DNA from: Nostoc sp. T09
GTDB lineage: Bacteria > Cyanobacteriota > Cyanobacteriia > Cyanobacteriales > Nostocaceae
Length of the DNA: 64,000 nt
Assembly: GCF_002154695.1 (NCBI RefSeq)
Contig: NZ_MTAV01000053.1
Span: 45,798 to 109,797, forward strand
Reading direction: 5' to 3'
Below are positions 26,619 through 36,131 of the stretch, in pieces. A program made the position numbers and the translations under genes. Within the stretch, counting starts at the first letter, position 1; every line of letters starts with the position of its first letter. The notes below the pieces were generated by a model. That model did no database searches. It was given only the letters and a program-made list of their open reading frames with translations, and had not been told where the DNA came from.

Positions 26619-27359
26619 CTAAGATTCAGCCGGCTTAAACGTAGCTTCTACCTGCCATGAACCGATAATTTCTGGTACTGAGAGGCCATTCTCTGAACTT
26701 AAGCGCACTACATCTTCCAAAGCCCAACAATGCGATCGCATCAAACTTCTATCACCTTGGACTACATTCAATAACTGTGGGAAATTGTGTAGATTATATT
26801 TACCCATCCAACGTCCTAGAGGTGTAATGTTGTGCCCCTCAGTTGTGCGAAACTTGATTGCTCGAAACAGTTTACCGCGTTCTCCAACCTGCCACTCATG
26901 GGAGATAAATGACCCTGGCGAATAAACCTGCATCAGCAAAACCAGTCCCAGCATAACCGGACTTACTAAGAGTAGCAACACTAAAGCCACAATCCAATCA
27001 ATTACTCGCTGCAACTGCTTGCTAAAAGAGTTACCTTGTTTTAGTCGCTGATTGCCAGAGGGTAAGCGGACGAATATTGGCTTATTAGCTTGTTCGCAGG
27101 CTTCAGCCCAAAATCTCAGCCAAGCTTCACCCAGTTTGGGATCGATGCTCACCAATTTGACTGGGGAATGTTTTAAGCACTCTACTAACAATTCTTCGTT
27201 ATATAGAGAAGGCAAATATGGCTGTTTTACTTGTCCGGGAGATTTCACCAACAGCTGATCTCGTCGCCACAAAAGTTTGCAGTATGGGGAGCGATGATCT
27301 TGGTGTTGCTCAGGTAGCGTGTAGTGATTGTGTAGAGTTGGAATTATTGACGTAGTCAT
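26619..27359 (-). CDS. hepC: HepC-like sugar transferase lacking the catalytic dyad
   Basis: A 246-residue protein related to bacterial sugar-phosphate transferases (WcaJ/PssY type). It has a cytoplasmic N-terminal domain (1-115), a long hydrophobic segment (about 118-147, WIVALVLLLLVSPVMLGLVL) and a C-terminal catalytic-like domain with KFRTTEG (169-175), LGRWM and PQLLNV. In the active family the segment before PQL reads LDEL, the Asp-Glu dyad. Here it reads LHNF (H191, N192), and the usual SLVGPRP reads SLMRSHC. It matches the HepC family of heterocystous cyanobacteria, required for the heterocyst polysaccharide layer in Anabaena, and sits one gene from hepA. It may work without phosphotransferase activity or use another mechanism. 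A 915-bp upstream gap probably contains its promoter. Confidence 0.8.
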   Translation of the reverse strand: MTTSIIPTLHNHYTLPEQHQDHRSPYCKLLWRRDQLLVKSPGQVKQPYLPSLYNEELLVECLKHSPVKLVSIDPKLGEAWLRFWAEACEQANKPIFVRLPSGNQRLKQGNSFSKQLQRVIDWIVALVLLLLVSPVMLGLVLLMQVYSPGSFISHEWQVGERGKLFRAIKFRTTEGHNITPLGRWMGKYNLHNFPQLLNVVQGDRSLMRSHCWALEDVVRLSSENGLSVPEIIGSWQVEATFKPAES

Positions 27360-27844
27360 AGGTCTTGAGAATTTGTAGAGTAGTAGATTCTTGACCTGAT
27401 ATCAAAAGCTATCCCCGCCAAAAGCGCTAATCTGAATTGATAAACTTACTGAAGCGATCGCACATCTTAGATTTACAAAAAAATCTGATACTCAGTAGCT
27501 ACGCAGAAATAGATCTGACTGGGAGGTTGGAGATCAGGGTAATTAGCGCGGTGTAGAAAATATCTATACCTATCACTCCATATTTATTTCCACTCACCAG
27601 ATGCACATTTTGATAAATCTGTCAAAATCAGTCTACGCTTATCTTTTGGCCTTGTTTGAAGGGCTTTGATATCTAGAATATAAGACGCTTTAGGAATAAA
27701 TCTTGACCAGAGAAAATCTTTATTTACTCTTTAAAGAGTACTTGGTTTCCCTAGACAATTATTAAGTTATCGTGAACTAGATGATTCAAGGGTTAATTAA
27801 GCTAAATAAAAAGCTTTTGTAGTGAGGAATCAAGTCCTCATTTC

Positions 27845-27985
27845 ATGTCCGGCAAATTACTTGTGATATGTCATTGCGAGTGGAACGCAGCAATCGCAAG
27901 GGTTTGGAGATTGCTTCTCTGCGAAACGCTACACGTAGCTTGCTTCCTCGTAGGGGTACGCAATGACAATTGTTCAACCGGACAT
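27845..27985. mobile_element. MITE-like element, copy 1 (ATGTCCGG ends)
   Basis: A 141-bp element with terminal inverted repeats ATGTCCGG/CCGGACAT. Nested inside are TGTCATTGCGAG and ACGCAATGACA. The interior carries CAGCAATCGCAA...GATTGCTTC palindromes and no coding sequence. TATCA-like sequence follows its right end and that of copy 2. Confidence 0.75.
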
Positions 27986-27996
27986 AATATCATACC

Positions 27997-28139
27997 ATGT
28001 CCGCTAAATTAGTTGCGATATGTCCGCCGCGAGTGCAACGAAGTGAAACGTTCGCCGAAGGCGTTCTCGCAGAGTAGCAATCCCAACACCTTTGCGATTG
28101 CTTCCCTCCGGTCGCAATGACAAGTGTTTAACTGGACAT
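27997..28139. mobile_element. MITE-like element, copy 2 (ATGTCCGC ends)
   Basis: A 143-bp relative of copy 1: left end ATGTCCGCTAAATTAGTTGC, right end GTCGCAATGACAAG...CTGGACAT. It starts 11 bp after copy 1 in the same orientation. It is non-coding. Confidence 0.75.
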
Positions 28140-28274
28140 GATATCAGCACAAATTTGATCGTTAATGTCCATTCAAACTGAGGTATTGTCTTCGTGTCTT
28201 CACGTGATATTAGGGCACAACTGCCGTTGTGCCCCTACGACCTACTTGCATTCATTCCAGCTAAGAAAAACCAG

Positions 28275-30500
28275 CTATTTTTCTACAGCTTGTTGTAATG
28301 CAAACCGTTGTGGCTTTGCATAGGGTACATATGTGCTGTGAGAGTTTGATACTCCATTTGCTACAACCCCAATTAGATTTAACTTGCTCAGCATGGCTGT
28401 AGCTTGGGCCATTTGGCTGCGAGTTACCCTACCAATGCTGGCCACCATAACTACACTGCGGCAAGATGAGGCTGTCAGCATGGCATCCACTAAGCCAAGA
28501 ACTGGAGAAGCATCTACGAGTATCAGATCGTAATTTTCCTCAAATGTTGCCATCAATTGCATCATCCGGGGGGAACTCAAGAGATTAGCCGCATCAGTAG
28601 GTATTGGCCCTGCGGTCAAAATATCGATGTAGGAAGAGCCTGAGTATTGAATACTAATTTGGTTCGGGAGAGCGGCTTCACTTGTTAGTAGAGTTGAAAG
28701 TCCCTGATCGTTAGGCAGATTGAGCTGATTATGCAGACTAGGATCGCGTAAATTGGCATCAATCAGTAGTACCTTTTTGTGTAACCTGGCTGCACTCATT
28801 GCTAAACCTAATGCCAAAGCTGACTTACCCTCATCGGGTAAAGCCGAGGTGATCATCAAAGATTTCAAATTAGTAACAGAATTTAGCAGCTCAATATTTT
28901 TATAAATCAGATCTAGCGATTCCCAACGTGGAGGAGATTGCAGTACTTCAACTGTCCAAGGTGCAAGAACTTCTGGCTTACCAAAGGGCAACTTGATCAT
29001 TGATTCTCTGGGTTTAGCAGGCGGTAACTTGGGAGTTATTCCCAACAATGGTAGAGCGACATGCTTCTCCAATTCCGCAGTAGTATGAACAGCATCATCA
29101 GATGCTTCCCGCATAAAGGCAGCAATGCCTCCCAACATTAACCCAACCACTGCACCCAACAAAAGGTTCTGCTGGAGATTGGGGCCCATTTGCATACCTT
29201 TTTGAGGTTCTTCAACAACCTCCCAGTTAAATCCGCCTTTAGAAAGTTCCTGCCGTAACTGCTGTTCTGCTCTCAACAGTTGTTCCAACCTTTCACGGCT
29301 AAATTGTAACTGCGGTAGTATGCGATTGTAATAAGCCAGCAATGGCGGGAAGCGTTTGAGTTCAAACCGCAAATCGTTCTCTTTTTGAGCCAAAGTTTGA
29401 TCGCGAGCAGCTAATGCAACTATATTTGTCTGTGTTTCTACTAACTGACCAGCAAGGTTGAGGTCAATTTGGCCGAGTTGTCCTTGTTCTAGGAGATTTT
29501 CTCCAGCAACTGCACCAGCAGGTAGCCCACCTAAAGTTCTGCTGACTTCTTGTTGTAATAATTCCTTCTGTCCTTGAAGTTGTTCTTGCAACTTTTGCAC
29601 GTTAGGAGTTTCATCTGTGAAACGCAAGCGTTCCTGTGATAGAGCTAGCTCGGTTTTTTGAATTTCGTTGAGTAAACCTTGATAGCGAGTAGATTGGCTC
29701 AGGCGAGAAGAAACAAGGGCATTCTGTGGAGAACGGTTAAGTTGTTCTTGCAAAGATTTTTGACGAGCTAAAGCTTCTTCGTATTGAGAACGAGTGGTGC
29801 GTCGTTCTTCCTGAAGTTTGTTTAAATTGTCTTCTAGTGCTTTTGCTTGGATCTCAGGATCGATTAAATTCTGATTTCTGCGAAACCTTTGGAGATTAGT
29901 TTCAGAAGCATTCACTTCATCACTTGCCTTCTTTAACTGATCTCTAATAACTTGCAGACCTTTTTGTAAACGTGAATCCTGCTGCTGCTTGTTATATTCC
30001 ACATACACTTGGCGAATGGCAGCCAGAACTTTTTGCGTTTTGTCTGGGTCTTTACTGGTATATTCAACTTGGAAAATTTTAGTCAAGACATTATCATCTT
30101 TTGTCTTGATTTGATTTAAGACTAAAGAACTTTTAATCTCAGCTACAGTTATGTCTGGATAGTCTTGTTGAAGTTTATTAACTGCTTTTTGCAGGAGTCT
30201 AGAACTCTGCATCAAATTAAGCTGAGTCGCTGTGTCTATTTCAATGCTAGGTTCGGTAAATTGATTTTCTGTTGCGCCTGTTCCTGGTTTAACTTGATAG
30301 TTGGGTTCTACTAACAACTGCATTGAGCTTTTGTAAGTAGGCTGTGTCCTAGTAGTGATCAAACCCGCAAAAGTAATGGAAGTTAAAAAGATAAGTAAAA
30401 ACCAAGGAAATCTGCGTACAAGTACGGCAAACATCTGTCCGTAACCCACTTCATTTTCGGGAGCCGGATTGAGGCTGGGATTTAGACTAGCTTGAACCAC
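28275..30500 (-). CDS. Wzc/GumC-like polysaccharide co-polymerase with tyrosine-kinase-like ATPase
   Basis: A 741-residue protein. A Wzz domain near the N-terminus has the first transmembrane helix (about 30-50, FPWFLLIFLTSITFAGLITT). Periplasmic coiled coils (about 160-400, rich in Gln, Leu and Glu) lead to a second helix at about 440 (LLLGAVVGLMLGGIAAFM). A cytoplasmic BY-kinase-like domain follows, with Walker A LPDEGKSAL, Walker A' VLLIDANLRDPS and Walker B YDLILVDASPVLG. It controls polymerisation and export of polysaccharide. Only two Tyr are in the C-terminal tail (YVPY), fewer than the usual Tyr cluster, and Walker A' has Asn in place of the second Asp. Kinase cycling may therefore be weak. 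A Wzc-like gene is in the same position in the Anabaena HEP island. Confidence 0.9.
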   Translation of the reverse strand: MVQASLNPSLNPAPENEVGYGQMFAVLVRRFPWFLLIFLTSITFAGLITTRTQPTYKSSMQLLVEPNYQVKPGTGATENQFTEPSIEIDTATQLNLMQSSRLLQKAVNKLQQDYPDITVAEIKSSLVLNQIKTKDDNVLTKIFQVEYTSKDPDKTQKVLAAIRQVYVEYNKQQQDSRLQKGLQVIRDQLKKASDEVNASETNLQRFRRNQNLIDPEIQAKALEDNLNKLQEERRTTRSQYEEALARQKSLQEQLNRSPQNALVSSRLSQSTRYQGLLNEIQKTELALSQERLRFTDETPNVQKLQEQLQGQKELLQQEVSRTLGGLPAGAVAGENLLEQGQLGQIDLNLAGQLVETQTNIVALAARDQTLAQKENDLRFELKRFPPLLAYYNRILPQLQFSRERLEQLLRAEQQLRQELSKGGFNWEVVEEPQKGMQMGPNLQQNLLLGAVVGLMLGGIAAFMREASDDAVHTTAELEKHVALPLLGITPKLPPAKPRESMIKLPFGKPEVLAPWTVEVLQSPPRWESLDLIYKNIELLNSVTNLKSLMITSALPDEGKSALALGLAMSAARLHKKVLLIDANLRDPSLHNQLNLPNDQGLSTLLTSEAALPNQISIQYSGSSYIDILTAGPIPTDAANLLSSPRMMQLMATFEENYDLILVDASPVLGLVDAMLTASSCRSVVMVASIGRVTRSQMAQATAMLSKLNLIGVVANGVSNSHSTYVPYAKPQRFALQQAVEK

Positions 30501-30564
30501 GTTGATTATCCTTCTCCTAATAAATCACCGAAACAGTGCCGAGTAATGAGTGCTGAGTAATATG

Positions 30565-30603
30565 ATGTCCGGTAAATTACCGTTAATATGTCATTGCGAA
30601 GTT
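30565..30603. repeat. Solo left end of the ATGTCCGG MITE
   Basis: ATGTCCGGTAAATTACCGTT...ATATGTCATTGCGAAG matches the left ends of the two elements at 27845 and 27997, without a matching right end nearby. It is flanked by GAGTGCTGAGTA and TACTCAGCACT repeat arms (30549-30560 and 30639-30650). Confidence 0.6.
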
Positions 30604-30642
30604 ATGGGGTTTTACTCGTTACTCATAACTCTCTACTCAGCA

Positions 30643-31743
30643 CTACTGAATTGATTGATGCATTCTCCAAGCTTGGTCAATAATTTGTTCGACTTTACTA
30701 AAGAATGCGTTTTCTGAAAAATTTGTCATTGCATGATTACGGATATTTTGATAATCCCAAGTTATTTGCCCTGCTTCTAATAATGCAGCTTGTAAGGATT
30801 CGGGTGTTTGTCTTTTAAAAAATACCCCTGTTTCTCTAGGTACTTGAGTATCTAAGACACCACCTGCTCCATAAGCAATAACTGGAGTACCGCTAGCATT
30901 AGCCTCTACTGGAACTAAGCCGTAATCTTCTAGGGCTGCAACGATCACAGATTTAGCTTTAGAAAACAAGTCTTTACGTTGGCGATCGCTGACATGACCT
31001 AAGAACTCAATATTATCTAATGCTTTGGATTTTAAGCGTTCTTGTTCTGGACCATCGCCTGATATTAATAATCGCCAACCTAGCCAATTAAAAGCTTCAA
31101 TTATTATATCCAAACGCTTATAACTAATCATCCTAGCTGATGCCAGATAATATTCATCTTTGATATCAGAAAATACAAAATTACTGGTATCAATAGGATA
31201 GTTGACAACAATCGCTTTCTTTTGGTAAATATCTTGAATGCGGCGAGCAACAATGCTGGAATTAGCAATATAAAGGTCTGGTTCCTGCGCGTATTGCAGG
31301 TCTACCTTTCTCATCAATTGGAATACTTTCTCAATTAATGGTGCAAAATATCGATAATCTCCATATTCACGTAAATAAGTTTCTGTATCCCACAAGAAAC
31401 GGGTGACATTATGACAAAAGCAAATATGAAGTGCATCTGGATGTTTTCTGACTGCTTTAGCAAAACTAGTGCTACTACTAATGATGAGATCGTAGCCTTG
31501 TAAATTCAAAGCACGAAAAGCGGGAAAATATAAGGGAGCTATCAATCGAAAATATCTGACTGCCCCCGGAATCTTTTGTAAGAAAGTTGTATTAACTATC
31601 CGCTCACCTAAATCAATTGTTTTTTGGTGATTGTACAAAGAAGTATAAATATCGGCTTCGGGGTAGCGCTTACAAAGCAACTCAAATACGCGCTCTGCTC
31701 CACCGCGCTGGGTTAAGTAATCATGGACTAGAGCAATTTTCAT
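30643..31743 (-). CDS. Glycosyltransferase family 4
   Basis: A 366-residue GT-B enzyme. MKIALVHDYLTQRGGAERVF is the acceptor loop, ICFCHNVTRFLWDTETYL a conserved N-domain motif. The donor domain has SARMISYKRLDIIIEAF, ISGDGPEQERLK and an E-rich signature, AALEDYGLVPVEANASGTPVIAYG. This subgroup is frequent in cyanobacterial exopolysaccharide clusters as a mannosyl- or glucosyltransferase; the donor is not determined here. It lies upstream of the Wzc-like gene (142 bp) on the same strand. Confidence 0.9.
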   Translation of the reverse strand: MKIALVHDYLTQRGGAERVFELLCKRYPEADIYTSLYNHQKTIDLGERIVNTTFLQKIPGAVRYFRLIAPLYFPAFRALNLQGYDLIISSSTSFAKAVRKHPDALHICFCHNVTRFLWDTETYLREYGDYRYFAPLIEKVFQLMRKVDLQYAQEPDLYIANSSIVARRIQDIYQKKAIVVNYPIDTSNFVFSDIKDEYYLASARMISYKRLDIIIEAFNWLGWRLLISGDGPEQERLKSKALDNIEFLGHVSDRQRKDLFSKAKSVIVAALEDYGLVPVEANASGTPVIAYGAGGVLDTQVPRETGVFFKRQTPESLQAALLEAGQITWDYQNIRNHAMTNFSENAFFSKVEQIIDQAWRMHQSIQ

Positions 31744-31980
31744 AATTTCAGTTAATAAGATAAGCCAGAGGGCAGATGGCAGAAGGGAAGATATTAATAT
31801 CCTTTCTCTAAAATCTTGCTACACATAAATCTCAGCATCTTTGCGTCATTATCTGTTGCGACTTTTTTAGAGAATTGATATAAGACAATACGGTTCAGGG
31901 TATCGCCAACCAAAACCCTGATGTGTTAGGCACTGCCTAGTCTACGCCTATAACCTTCTGCCACCTGCCTTCTGCCTTCT

Positions 31981-33294
31981 TCAACTCACAGCAACGAGGG
32001 TTTTTTCTGTGGCGAAATAAGCGTTTTGTTCGGCTCGTAGTTGGTCACAAAGTCTACCTGCCGGCAATTCGACATCATCGTAGGTGAGGACTTGATCTTT
32101 AGGAATATCGCGTTTGAGGCGACATCCTTCAGCTAATCCCATCGGTAGGAGATTTTGCTGTTGAGCGATCGCAGAATTTTCGCATTGTCCGTAGGTCATG
32201 TAGTAGCCAATACCATCCAATGTTTCCCCGGCTTGCAAGTCAATTTTGGCAGTGGTAACTACATCTACTACCGGGCCTGCTAAGGGAGACATCACTGCAT
32301 CTTGGAAGAGGACAGCACGGGCTACAGAAAGAGGAACTTCAAAATGACAGAGGTGGTAAGGGGTATAAAAGCTGTAAAGCGGGCCTTCACCTAGTTTGTA
32401 CAAGTTGAGATAGTGGCGTTGTTTGGGGTCTTCGTGAGTTGCCAAGACAAACACCCCTGGCCCTGGTTTTGCGCCTACTACATAATCAACGATACCGCCC
32501 AGTTGCTTGAGCTGTTCAACGTCATACATATTGGTCATCTCATCCACATGACCGCTGAAGTCATATCCCAGCATTCCCCGCTGGGCTACTTTCATGCCTG
32601 TGGCGTTAGCAACGATCGCCTGCTCAAAGGAAATTTTACTACCATCGGCAAAGCTGGTTACCATGTGGGCTTTTTGACCCCAACGCTTGGCAAATGCTTC
32701 TTGAGTGGTGGGATTGCGATAAGGGTCTTGAAGTCCTTTAATGTTACCGCACAATAGCGGAGTTAGACCAATACTTTTGACAAAACGGTAGAGGTTCATT
32801 TCTACCCCAGGCTGATCGCCGTCGCAAGCGCTAAGAATCACGCCTGCTTTGTCAGCATAGACTTTGAGGATGGGGCCAATTGTGCCGTCGAGTTCGGCAT
32901 TCATCATAATCACATGCTTGTGATGGGCGATCGCACTCATCACGATATGCGCGCCAAATTCCACCGCGCCTGTGACTTCTATCAAAGCCTCGATACCCTC
33001 AGCACGGCAGAGTAATTCCGCATCTTCTGTGACTGCATATTTACCTTGAGAGATCGCATCTTCTATTTCGGTGATATTTGCAACAATCTGAATATTTTCA
33101 ATCCCTGCTTCTATATAAGCTTGCTTGGCAGCATCAATTTGGCGGTTGGAGATAGCAACTAACTCCATTCCGGGGACTGAGTTAATAATTTGATTGGCAA
33201 TTCCTCGACCCATAAAGCCTGCACCAATCATCCCTACTTTGATAGGTCTACCTAACGCAGCACGGGCTTGTAAGGCGCGATCAATAATAATCAT
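31981..33294 (-). CDS. NAD(P)-dependent oxidoreductase with SAF domain (COG4091, homoserine-dehydrogenase-like)
   Basis: A 437-residue enzyme. The Rossmann domain begins VGMIGAGFMGRGIANQI (about 20-36). Further conserved segments are EVTGAVEFGAHIV, HHKHVIMMNAELDGTIGP, SACDGDQPGVEMN and CGNIKGLQDPYRNPTT. The C-terminal 60 residues (LPMGLAEGCRLKRDIPKDQV and LPAGRLCDQL) form a SAF domain. This architecture is COG4091; it occurs in sugar-biosynthesis clusters but its exact reaction is not established. ATG 33294 follows AAAGGAATTAA, and an in-frame start 19 codons earlier is less likely. It probably makes or modifies a precursor of an unusual sugar of the polysaccharide. Confidence 0.85.
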   Translation of the reverse strand: MIIIDRALQARAALGRPIKVGMIGAGFMGRGIANQIINSVPGMELVAISNRQIDAAKQAYIEAGIENIQIVANITEIEDAISQGKYAVTEDAELLCRAEGIEALIEVTGAVEFGAHIVMSAIAHHKHVIMMNAELDGTIGPILKVYADKAGVILSACDGDQPGVEMNLYRFVKSIGLTPLLCGNIKGLQDPYRNPTTQEAFAKRWGQKAHMVTSFADGSKISFEQAIVANATGMKVAQRGMLGYDFSGHVDEMTNMYDVEQLKQLGGIVDYVVGAKPGPGVFVLATHEDPKQRHYLNLYKLGEGPLYSFYTPYHLCHFEVPLSVARAVLFQDAVMSPLAGPVVDVVTTAKIDLQAGETLDGIGYYMTYGQCENSAIAQQQNLLPMGLAEGCRLKRDIPKDQVLTYDDVELPAGRLCDQLRAEQNAYFATEKTLVAVS

Positions 33295-33416
33295 GAGTTT
33301 AATTCCTTTATTAATTTTATGTTTTTTGTTGTGAGCGATCGCTACTGACAAATTACTGTTTTTGCAAATGACTAATGACAGACTCGACGAAAAATCTCAC
33401 AACTCTAATCAGATTG

Positions 33417-33971
33417 CTATAGACTCGCACCACCAACAGGTATCATGCTCAATAATGGCCAATTTAAATCTTTATCAGAAATTTCGGTAACTTCTAAAGG
33501 CCATTCAATGTTGAAAAATGGGTCATCATAGCGTAAACCTCTTTCATAACCTGGTGTATAAAATTCACCAACTTGATAGACAACCTCAGCGTCATCTGTC
33601 AGCGCTTGATAGCCATGAGCAAACATTTCTGGAACATACAAAGCGCGGTGATTGTCTGCGGTTAGTTCCACACCAATATGTGATAAGAAAGTGGGAGACT
33701 CAGGACGCATATCAATAATCACGTCGTAGATAGCGCCTTTCGTACAGCGAATTAATTTTGTTTCTGCTGCTGGAGAAAGTTGATAATGCATCCCCCGCAG
33801 TGTACCTTTTTTATAATTGAAAGACACGTTACACTGAGCGACTTTTGGCCTTAAACCATGTGTCATAAATTCTTGAGCGCAGAAACTCCGCGCAAAAAAA
33901 CCACGACTATCTTGCTTTTTTTCTAATTCAATGATGAATGCGTCTTTCAGTTCGGTTTGGATGAAATTCAT
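33417..33971 (-). CDS. dTDP-4-dehydrorhamnose 3,5-epimerase family protein (RmlC-like)
   Basis: A 184-residue cupin. RGFFARSFCAQEF, CNVSFNYKKGTLRGMHYQ (catalytic His in GMHYQ, about residue 64) and IIDMRPESPTF are family motifs, as is LYVPEMFAHGYQAL. The length is normal for RmlC. It epimerises C3 and/or C5 of an NDP-4-keto-6-deoxysugar. Because the only nucleotidyltransferase in the island is CTP-type, the substrate may be a CDP- rather than a dTDP-sugar; this is inference. ATG 33971 has GAGG 8-11 nt upstream and is preferred to a TTG 4 codons earlier. It is 54 bp after the PhyH-family gene. Confidence 0.88.
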   Translation of the reverse strand: MNFIQTELKDAFIIELEKKQDSRGFFARSFCAQEFMTHGLRPKVAQCNVSFNYKKGTLRGMHYQLSPAAETKLIRCTKGAIYDVIIDMRPESPTFLSHIGVELTADNHRALYVPEMFAHGYQALTDDAEVVYQVGEFYTPGYERGLRYDDPFFNIEWPLEVTEISDKDLNWPLLSMIPVGGASL

Positions 33972-34025
33972 AGATAACCTCAAAAGTAATTTTTATGATG
34001 GCAGCAATTTACTAATTAATGAAAA

Positions 34026-34877
34026 TTAGCTGGATATTTGAACGGGTTCTAATGAAGGATTTAACTCTAGCCTGGGATAAGTATCATCCCAATATTGGGT
34101 ACAAAGTTCTGGGCGTTCAGGGGGATTAGCTGTGTAACAGAAAAATAGCGTTGACCGTTCTTCTGTGCGTACAGTTCCGTGATGTAAAACATTTTTTGTA
34201 TCCGCTAAAATTACGGTACCTACTGGACCTTTACAAGATTTCCAAGCTGATTTAGGGATTACTTTTTTTACTATTTCATCATCAATACCCATATATTTGG
34301 ACTGCCAAAGTTTGTAGTAAAGCCAATAATATTGCCAGCTAAATAAAGAAGTTAAAGAGCGCGGAATATATTCAAAAGGTCCAGTTTTTTCTGCTACATC
34401 ATTTAAGGAAAGAAAAATTTTGATAATCCGGCGGTCTTCAGCGTCGCTATGCCATAGCAATGTCCCAAACTGATGTTCGCTAGGGAAATCTTTGCGCAAG
34501 TGTACACCATGAAAAGTAATAGGAAGACCGATATAATTTTCAATGATGTTGAGCAGCCTTTTTTCTGTAGCCCATGCAGAAATTTCTGGTAAATCTGTAA
34601 CTGTATAAATTTGCGGCCATTTCTCATCTAGATGGTCGTTGTTGGCTTTTTCCATCTGGGATAATTGATGATAAGCAGTTTTGAGCATTTCTGCGTTAGA
34701 ATTAAATCCCAAATCTGCAAGTGTTGTAACACAAACACCATCACGTTTGAGAGCATTTAAAATTATGCGATCGCGCTCTTCTAGAACGGGTAATTTTTTT
34801 TTATGCTTCCATCTTTCTACTACACAAGCTAGGTCAGAATATAACGCATATACTTTGCGTTTAATACTATTGAGCAT
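34026..34877 (-). CDS. Phytanoyl-CoA dioxygenase (PhyH) family Fe(II)/2-oxoglutarate oxygenase
   Basis: A 283-residue protein with the double-stranded beta-helix metal site. LLWHSDAEDRRIIKIFLSLN holds His-x-Asp (about 141-143), and VLHHGTVRTEERSTLFF holds the distal His and the 2-oxoglutarate-binding Arg (about 234-241). KTGPFEYIPRSL is a typical connecting loop. In polysaccharide and natural-product clusters such enzymes hydroxylate or otherwise oxidise a precursor. Its substrate here is unknown. It is 43 bp after a GT2 gene and 54 bp before the 3,5-epimerase gene, so it is part of the operon. Confidence 0.85.
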   Translation of the reverse strand: MLNSIKRKVYALYSDLACVVERWKHKKKLPVLEERDRIILNALKRDGVCVTTLADLGFNSNAEMLKTAYHQLSQMEKANNDHLDEKWPQIYTVTDLPEISAWATEKRLLNIIENYIGLPITFHGVHLRKDFPSEHQFGTLLWHSDAEDRRIIKIFLSLNDVAEKTGPFEYIPRSLTSLFSWQYYWLYYKLWQSKYMGIDDEIVKKVIPKSAWKSCKGPVGTVILADTKNVLHHGTVRTEERSTLFFCYTANPPERPELCTQYWDDTYPRLELNPSLEPVQISS

Positions 34878-34920
34878 GAATTAAATACCTTCTAAATTTT
34901 GAGCTAATACTACTGGCTAT

Positions 34921-35937
34921 TTAATGGCTTATCTCTCTTTTTTTTTGCAGTTGTTGAGTAGTAACTTCAGTTGCTTCTGCAAGGCTAAAATCTTTACAAG
35001 CCATTACATCAAAAGCAGATAAACCAATTAAAGCTAAAAACGGAATTACTGTTTTAATGGCAGACACAGGCCATCTTCTTAAAGCACCTAAAAACACTTT
35101 AAAGCTAACGTCTTTACCATTCTGCAAAAGCATTCTTCTACAAAATTGCTTAGAATATCCGCTCTGCTCCAGTTTCAAAATCACTTCGGGTATATGTTTG
35201 TATTGCATTAATAGCGCAGATCTTGGTTCTTTCTGCCAATAACTCACACCAACAATACATTCTAAAAAAGTCTCTTTAGTGACAATTACACTGCCATTAG
35301 CAGCACAATATCCCGCGAAATATGCTAAGGATATCCAATTATTTGCAGCATCTGTCCAAAATTGGAGAGCCTGTTTTATTAGGTCAGTGCGGTAGACTGT
35401 AGCCGTAAGAAATATGACTGCACCAACACTTTTAGAAAAACAATGTTCAAATATCGCCTTACCATCACCACAAGCATCTTCACTATCAGCATCAAACCAG
35501 CGATTACCAAAAATAGTTGGTGGGTGAACTGGTTCACCAGTAATTTTATTGCGACCAGAAAAATTGAGAAATATTAATGATAAATCTTCATGTTGTTTAA
35601 GCTTATCGATGACATAAGCAATGGTTCTATGTTGAATTGGATCATCGTCACCAATAGTCCAAACATACTTTGTTGTAGCAGAATTTAGGCAATAAAGAAT
35701 ATTTTTCATCACGCCTAAATTTTCAGAATTACGATTAGATTTAAATGTAATTTTACTGAGTATCCCTTGCCACTTCTTAATAACATCCTGAGTGTTATCT
35801 GTGGAACAATTATCAGAAACTAGAATTTCACATTCAGACTCAAAACCAGTAATAGCTTGAGACAACCAGGCTAACTGCTTATCAAGCAACTCAGCCCGAT
35901 TATAAGTAGGGATAGCAATAGTGAGCAATTTATTCAT
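34921..35937 (-). CDS. Glycosyltransferase family 2
   Basis: A 338-residue GT-A enzyme. It begins LTIAIPTYNRAELLDKQLAW, then CEILVSDNCSTDNTQDVIKK, and YVWTIGDDDPIQHRTIAYVI provides the metal site (about 95-100). The C-terminal region has one hydrophobic segment (SAIKTVIPFLALIGLSAFDV) consistent with membrane attachment. It is part of the polysaccharide island, 43 bp upstream of the PhyH gene. Specificity is unknown. Confidence 0.9.
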   Translation of the reverse strand: MNKLLTIAIPTYNRAELLDKQLAWLSQAITGFESECEILVSDNCSTDNTQDVIKKWQGILSKITFKSNRNSENLGVMKNILYCLNSATTKYVWTIGDDDPIQHRTIAYVIDKLKQHEDLSLIFLNFSGRNKITGEPVHPPTIFGNRWFDADSEDACGDGKAIFEHCFSKSVGAVIFLTATVYRTDLIKQALQFWTDAANNWISLAYFAGYCAANGSVIVTKETFLECIVGVSYWQKEPRSALLMQYKHIPEVILKLEQSGYSKQFCRRMLLQNGKDVSFKVFLGALRRWPVSAIKTVIPFLALIGLSAFDVMACKDFSLAEATEVTTQQLQKKREISH

Positions 35938-36131
35938 TTGATCGGTCGCGATCTAATTAATTGAAAAAATAAATTGTTGTAAGAGATAATTCCCTGGGAA
36001 AAAGATTAATCCGGAGAGTTTTATCTATTTTTAGAGCAAATCAGTTGTTTTCAACCGATAAGACAATTAACATTCACAAGGAACTCAAAAACCTGGTATA
36101 CAGATTTTTTAGTTAAAATTTTCGAGAACAA

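Larger units (their letters stand above)
27360..28274. other. Gene-free region upstream of hepC, with two MITEs
   Basis: No coding sequence is supported. The part nearest hepC (27360-27840) is AT-rich and is the expected site of the hepC promoter, though I find no GTA-N8-TAC (NtcA) site there. The part nearest the Wzc-like gene is filled by two tandem small elements (27845-27985 and 27997-28139). Confidence 0.6.

Noticed and set aside
27360..27840. NtcA-type site GTA-N8-TAC upstream of hepC
   Set aside because: Each GTA in this stretch was followed by eye and none has TAC at the right distance.
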